Origin: Lachnospiraceae bacterium UBA3692
GTDB lineage: Bacteria; Bacillota; Clostridia; Lachnospirales; Lachnospiraceae
Direction of reading: 5' to 3'
Assembly (NCBI GenBank): GCA_002372815.1
Contig: DFIR01000009.1
Span: forward strand, 1 to 43,787
DNA length: 43,787 nt
The translations under genes and the position numbers were made by a program. Below, one piece after another: positions 40,370 to 43,787 of the stretch (position 1 is the first letter of the stretch; each line of letters starts with the position of its first letter). The notes below the pieces were generated by a model. That model was not told where the DNA came from. It saw nothing but the letters and a program-made list of their open reading frames with translations, and made no database searches.

Positions 40370-40398
40370 TTGAAATTTACAGGACCCTAGTATAGAAT
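40370..40398 (+). promoter_or_regulatory. Promoter of efp
   Basis: TTGAAA (40370-40375), a 17-base spacer and TAGAAT (40393-40398). The transcript starts about 35 bases before the efp ATG. Confidence 0.75.
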
Positions 40399-40439
40399 AG
40401 TTACGTATGTGACGCGACCATCATCAGGAGGTATAGTAT

Positions 40440-40997
40440 ATGATTTCTGCAAGTGATTTCCGCAATGGCATTACGATCGAGAAGGACGGCAGCGTACTGC
40501 AGATCGTTGAATTCCAGCATGTCAAACCCGGCAAGGGCGCCGCTTTCGTCAGGACCAAGCTCAAAGATGTCATCAACGGCGGTGTGACTGAGACCACCTT
40601 CCGCCCCACGGAGAAGTTCCCCCAGGCGCGTATCGACAAGAAGGAGTATCAGTACCTGTATCAGGACGGAGATCTCTATGCGTTCATGGATACCGAGAAC
40701 TATGATCAGATCTCTCTCGGCAAGGACATCGTCGGTGACAACATGAAGTTCGTCAAAGAGAACGACATGGTCAAGGTGAATTCCTACAACAATACACCTT
40801 TCGCCATCGAGCCTCCGATGTTCGTCGAACTCGAGATCACCGATACCGAGCCCGGCTTCAAGGGCAACACGGCGACCGGCGCTACCAAGCCGGCGATCGT
40901 GGAGACCGGCGCGCAGGTCAGCGTTCCGCTGTTCTGCAACATCGGCGATGTGATCAAGATCGATACCAGAACGGGCGAATATCTGTCCAGAGCATAA
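40440..40997 (+). CDS. efp: Elongation factor P
   Basis: EF-P rescues ribosomes stalled on proline stretches. The protein is 185 residues with an AGGAGG site. The three domains are the KOW-like domain I with the loop PGKGAAFVR, whose tip residue K32 is the position modified in Bacillus-type EF-P, then two OB domains, the last with NIGDVIKIDTRTGEYLSRA at the C-terminus. It is monocistronic, with its own promoter and terminator. Confidence 0.98.
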   Translation: MISASDFRNGITIEKDGSVLQIVEFQHVKPGKGAAFVRTKLKDVINGGVTETTFRPTEKFPQARIDKKEYQYLYQDGDLYAFMDTENYDQISLGKDIVGDNMKFVKENDMVKVNSYNNTPFAIEPPMFVELEITDTEPGFKGNTATGATKPAIVETGAQVSVPLFCNIGDVIKIDTRTGEYLSRA

Positions 40998-41031
40998 CTC
41001 TGGCGCTCTGTCCATCTCAGAACAGGATCAG

Positions 41032-41061
41032 AAGGCAGCGGTTTCAGACCGCTGCCTTTTT
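41032..41061 (+). terminator. Terminator of efp
   Basis: A perfect 11-bp stem (41032-41042 with 41048-41058), loop TTCAG, ending in five T's. Confidence 0.93.
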
Positions 41062-41124
41062 CGTGCTTTTCACGCTGGAAACGCAGCGGGCGAACGGCGA
41101 GATCATCTACGAAAGGAGACAGAG

Positions 41125-42030
41125 ATGGCACAGATGAGCGGTAACAGCAGTCATTGCGAGAACATGACGTCACAGGAGGAGCGGATCCGCAGGATGCAGG
41201 AGGAGATCCTCCGGCGCGCGAAGGAGGACGAGGAGATCACATTTGAACTGGTGAGCAAGAACAACGGCGTGACGCTGCACGCCTGCATCATGCGGTATGA
41301 GGAGAACCCGGCCGCCCCGACGCTCTACCTCGAGAATTTCCTGAGTACCGATGACAGCGAGGAGGCCATCGCGGAGAGCGCCGAGCAGCTGCTGCAGTTC
41401 GGGCGCAGCTCCCGCAGCGGCCTGCAGATCCCCGCGCATTTCTTTGAGAATTACAAGGATGTCGTGCCGCATCTGGGCCTGCGTCTCATCAATTTCCGCC
41501 GGAACGCGGAGATCCTGAAGACGGCCGCCTTCGTCAGGTTCGAGGACCTGGCGGTCACCTTCTACTATCTGCTGGAGGATCCGGTGATGGGGAAGGGCAC
41601 GATCCGGATCACCAGGGACCAGCTGCAGGAATGGAAGATCGACGTGAAGCGCCTGATGCGGGACGCCGCCGACAACTGTTCGCGCATGCTGCCGGTCCAT
41701 TTTCACACGATGAACGATGTCACGCCGGAAGGGGATGCCATCGGCAAGGAGCTCCTGATGGTGACGAACTCCGAGGGCACCTACGGTGCGTCGGTGATCC
41801 TGTATCCGCGCGTGATTTCCATCATGGCCAGGGCGCTCGGGCATGATCTCTGGATCCTTCCCAGCAGCGTGCACGAGGTGATCGTCATGCGGGACGAGGG
41901 AGAACACCCGGAAGAACTGCGGATGATCGTCCGGGAGGTGAACCGGACGTGCGTGAGGGAGGAGGAGTTCCTGTCCGACTCCGTCTACCGGTATGAGCGC
42001 CGCGGGGACCGGATCAGAAGAGTCCTGTGA
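41125..42030 (+). CDS. DUF5688 family protein
   Basis: This 301-residue cytosolic protein has GAAAGGAGAC upstream. The KNNGVTLHACIMRYEENPAAPTLYLENF-type opening (NNGV..H, then APTLYL) and the later MLMVTNSEGTYGASVILYP region fit DUF5688, a family common in Lachnospiraceae. It has no signal peptide or membrane segment. The fold and role are not known. Some genomes of this group carry many copies, but only one is seen here. The gene stands alone between the efp terminator and a hairpin terminator before tRNA-Arg. Confidence 0.75.
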   Translation: MAQMSGNSSHCENMTSQEERIRRMQEEILRRAKEDEEITFELVSKNNGVTLHACIMRYEENPAAPTLYLENFLSTDDSEEAIAESAEQLLQFGRSSRSGLQIPAHFFENYKDVVPHLGLRLINFRRNAEILKTAAFVRFEDLAVTFYYLLEDPVMGKGTIRITRDQLQEWKIDVKRLMRDAADNCSRMLPVHFHTMNDVTPEGDAIGKELLMVTNSEGTYGASVILYPRVISIMARALGHDLWILPSSVHEVIVMRDEGEHPEELRMIVREVNRTCVREEEFLSDSVYRYERRGDRIRRVL

Positions 42031-42097
42031 CACTGCGCCTGTCGGCATCCGGCTGCATCCTGTGTGCCGGATCCGCGCCGCTCAACCGGCGTTCATG

Positions 42098-42135
42098 AAA
42101 AAAAGGCCCGTTCTGCTGGACAAGAGCGGGCCTTT
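42098..42135 (+). terminator. Terminator after the DUF5688 gene
   Basis: A 13-bp stem (42102-42114 with 42123-42135, one G-T pair) flanked by an A run on the left and a short T run on the right. Confidence 0.8.
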
Positions 42136-42158
42136 GTGATACCATATCAAAGTTGAAA

Positions 42159-42172
42159 GTTCCCGAGGGAAC
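42159..42172 (+). other. Short inverted repeat before tRNA-Arg
   Basis: gttccc and gggaac are perfectly complementary around a central GA, ten bases before the tRNA. I could not place a convincing promoter for the tRNA here; this repeat may be a processing or regulatory site. Confidence 0.3.
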
Positions 42173-42180
42173 CCATACAT

Positions 42181-42252
42181 GCACTCGTAGTCTAATGGAT
42201 AGAACGGAGGCCTCCGACGCCTTTAATGCAGGTTCGATTCCTGTCGAGTGCA
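42181..42252 (+). tRNA. tRNA-Arg (anticodon CCG)
   Basis: A 72-base cloverleaf. The acceptor stem is gcactcg/cgagtgc with discriminator A, the anticodon stem gaggc/gcctt encloses ctccgac (anticodon CCG, reads CGG), and the T arm has gttcgattc. CCA is not encoded. Confidence 0.95.
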
Positions 42253-42268
42253 TTTTTTATTGGAGAGA

Positions 42269-42312
42269 GACCGGAGACTGCCGTCAGAGCGGCAGGATCT
42301 CCGGTCTTCTTT
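42269..42312. terminator. Hairpin terminator between tRNA-Arg and the PHP gene
   Basis: gaccggaga (42269-42277) pairs with tctccggtc (42298-42306), and an inner ctgccg/cggcag stem adds to it. TTCTTT follows on the plus strand. The stop of the minus-strand PHP gene lies inside the loop. Confidence 0.75.
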
Positions 42313-43114
42313 GTACGAAGACCGCATAGGAGCGGAAGCCGAGATCCCGCAGGATCGAGGCCGTCTCCTCAAAATGACCGGCGATCTTCTCCGGTACATG
42401 CGCATCGGAGCCGATCGTGAGGAGGTCCCCGCCCATCTCGCGGTAGCGCCGGAGGATCTCCGGAAGCGGGTTGAAGTGTCGCATGCCCTTGGAGAGAGGG
42501 GCGGTGTTGACCTCGAGGGCGATCCCCCGGCGGACCAGCTCCTCCAGGATCGCGTCGATCAGATCCGCATAGGCTTCGTAAGTATACAGCCTGTCACGGT
42601 CCGGGAGATAGCGGACGACATAATCCAGGTGGCCGCAGGTGTCGAATCCCGAGAAGGCTCGGACATTGTTCAGCGTGCCCTCCAGATAGGCGCGGAGCGC
42701 CTCCTCCTGTGTGATGCCGTTCAGGAAGGACGGATAGTAAGGGTCCCTGCCGCGGCAGAGATGGGTCGATCCGATCACGAGGTCCAGCTCGGGATGAGCG
42801 GCTGTAAATGAACGCAGGCGCTCCCCAAGGTGATCCTGCAGACCCAGCTCCACGCCGCAGAGCAGGCGGATCTGTCCCTCGTACTTCCTTTTTAAAAGAA
42901 GAAACTCCTCGCGGTAGGCCTCCATATCGAGCTCGAAGGTCCCCGGCGCGAGATCCGGAAGATCGTCATCGTAAGGGAAGTCCGGGTCGTAATGTTCGGT
43001 GAAGCACATGGTCGTGAGCCCGCTGCGGATCGCGGCCCGGATCTGCGTTTCCATAGGTGTATCGCTGTCTCCGGAATGAGAAGAGTGCAGGTGGCAGTCA
43101 GCAGTGATCGGCAT
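42284..43114 (-). CDS. hisK: Histidinol-phosphatase-type PHP domain phosphoesterase
   Basis: The protein is 276 residues; the ATG is preceded on the minus strand by AAGGAGGGATCT. The PHP metal motifs are DCHLHSSHSGD at the start, FTEHYDP, GVELGLQD, IGSTHLCRG, HLDYVVRY and SDAHVPEKI, in the order seen in HisK/HisJ-type histidinol-phosphate phosphatases. The reaction would be histidinol phosphate to histidinol. No his genes are adjacent, and PHP proteins of this group can have other phosphoesters, so the substrate is by family. It runs divergently from gap and convergently with tRNA-Arg. A weak minus-strand promoter (TTATCA, 16 bases, TAGAAT) may lie upstream. Confidence 0.87.
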   Translation of the reverse strand: MPITADCHLHSSHSGDSDTPMETQIRAAIRSGLTTMCFTEHYDPDFPYDDDLPDLAPGTFELDMEAYREEFLLLKRKYEGQIRLLCGVELGLQDHLGERLRSFTAAHPELDLVIGSTHLCRGRDPYYPSFLNGITQEEALRAYLEGTLNNVRAFSGFDTCGHLDYVVRYLPDRDRLYTYEAYADLIDAILEELVRRGIALEVNTAPLSKGMRHFNPLPEILRRYREMGGDLLTIGSDAHVPEKIAGHFEETASILRDLGFRSYAVFVQRRPEILPL

Positions 43115-43147
43115 AGATCCCTCCTTGTTAAAAAATTCATAATCCCC

Positions 43148-43177
43148 TTGAATTCTATAGGGGGCATGCTGTATGAT
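43148..43177 (+). promoter_or_regulatory. Promoter of gap
   Basis: TTGAAT (43148-43153), an 18-base spacer and TATGAT (43172-43177); a leader of about 130 bases precedes the gap ATG. Confidence 0.55.
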
Positions 43178-43277
43178 AATAATGCTGACAATGTCTGGCG
43201 TGTACGTACTATGTATGCGGCCGGGGAAACATCGGCCGGCGGGCGCAGAAACGCTTCGCTCAATGTCAGCATTGTTA
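43177..43277 (+). promoter_or_regulatory. Large inverted repeat in the gap leader
   Basis: taataatgctgaca (43177-43190) is complementary to tgtcagcattgtta (43264-43277), 14 bp with one T-G pair. Between the arms sit cggccg/cggccg (43218-43238) and smaller stems. The left arm overlaps the -10, so it may act as DNA operator or as a folded leader. Confidence 0.45.
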
Positions 43278-43314
43278 CCATTATATCCCTTAATCTATTC
43301 AGGAGGAAAGTAAC

Positions 43315-43787
43315 ATGGCAGTAAAAGTAGCAATTAATGGTTTCGGACGTATCGGCCGCCTGGCATTCCGTCAGATGTTCGGCGCGGAAGGCTTTGAGAT
43401 CGTGGCGATCAACGATCTGACCTCCCCTGACATGCTTGCTCACCTGCTCAAATACGACAGCACGCAGGGCAGATATGAGAAGGCTGAGACCGTTTCCGCC
43501 GGTGAGGATTCCATCACTGTCGACGGCAAGGAGATCAAGATCTACAAGGAAGCGCAGGCTGCGAACCTTCCTTGGGCAGCACTGGATGTGGACGTCGTCC
43601 TCGAGTGCACCGGTTTCTACACCTCCAAGGCGAAAGCTCAGGCACACATCGATGCCGGCGCCAAGCACGTCATCATTTCCGCTCCCGCGGGCAATGACCT
43701 TCCTACCATCGTTTACAACGTCAACCACGAGAAGCTGACCAGCGAAGACAAGATCATCTCCGCGGCTTCCTGCACCACCAACTGCCT
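43315..43787 (+). CDS. gap: Glyceraldehyde-3-phosphate dehydrogenase, N-terminal part (cut by window edge)
   Basis: This glycolytic enzyme oxidises glyceraldehyde-3-phosphate with NAD+ and phosphate. The ATG at 43315 follows AGGAGGAAAG, and 157 residues are visible before the window ends. The NAD-binding fold starts VKVAINGFGRIGRLAFRQ, the aspartate that favours NAD+ is in INDLTSPDML, and the catalytic cysteine is C153 in SAASCTTNCL, just before the border. The remaining roughly 180 residues lie downstream. The leader contains a large inverted repeat. Expect pgk or other glycolytic genes after it. Confidence 0.98.
   Translation, partial: MAVKVAINGFGRIGRLAFRQMFGAEGFEIVAINDLTSPDMLAHLLKYDSTQGRYEKAETVSAGEDSITVDGKEIKIYKEAQAANLPWAALDVDVVLECTGFYTSKAKAQAHIDAGAKHVIISAPAGNDLPTIVYNVNHEKLTSEDKIISAASCTTNC

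Overview
The window is about 43.8 kb of bacterial chromosome, roughly 60% G+C by eye. Gene content and order point to Clostridia, most likely a Lachnospiraceae-type organism with unusually high G+C. The evidence is rel-MBL-hemZ, topA-codY, rpsB-tsf, a MecA adaptor, an ACT/UPF0210 pair, a DUF5688 protein and a clostridial-style divergent LigA. Start codons are often GTG or TTG with strong Shine-Dalgarno sequences. Nearly everything is on the plus strand; only citrate synthase and a PHP phosphatase are on the minus strand.

Layout: (1) 1-831 is the 3' half of groEL. (2) 832-1904 is a gene-free kilobase holding stacked hairpin terminators, a 73-bp hairpin element present twice, about four tandem copies of a 71-bp repeat, and two strongly folding segments (1411-1527 and 1534-1701) that look like an unassigned structured RNA. 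The rel promoter and a CodY-box-like site follow. (3) 1905-16003 is core housekeeping: rel, MBL hydrolase, hemZ, topA, codY, rpsB, tsf, mecA, rluF, ligA, metA. (4) 16004-27331 is the accessory region. After a structured 340-base leader come seven genes with overlapping or abutting ends: a Wzm-like permease, a Wzt-like ATPase with a C-terminal cargo domain, a methyltransferase, a 1017-residue glycosyltransferase/HAD/COG5610-like fusion, a transmembrane Ser/Thr-kinase-like protein with an outer ricin-type lectin module, a second free-standing COG5610-like module, and an 853-residue helical protein built of about five repeats. (5) 27396-35603 returns to metabolism and replication: GNAT, a PurF paralogue lacking the catalytic cysteine, citrate synthase (minus), a zf-HC2 membrane protein, polA, coaE, walJ. 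(6) 35635-43787 carries the ACT/UPF0210 pair, a PfkB sugar kinase, tRNA-Gly(CCC), a secreted lysozyme-like/cell-wall-binding protein, nrdR, efp, a DUF5688 protein, tRNA-Arg(CCG), a histidinol-phosphatase-type PHP protein (minus) and the start of gap.

How the genes fit together: Rel and CodY are the two arms of the Firmicute GTP/(p)ppGpp nutrient response, and a CodY-like site lies between the rel promoter and its start codon. The 16.3-27.3 kb cluster is the best candidate for an undescribed system. It appears to encode export of a surface glycan together with a sensor kinase whose outer domain could read a glycan, and two copies of a poorly characterised COG5610-type module. These functional links are inferred from domain content and gene spacing; no database search was possible.
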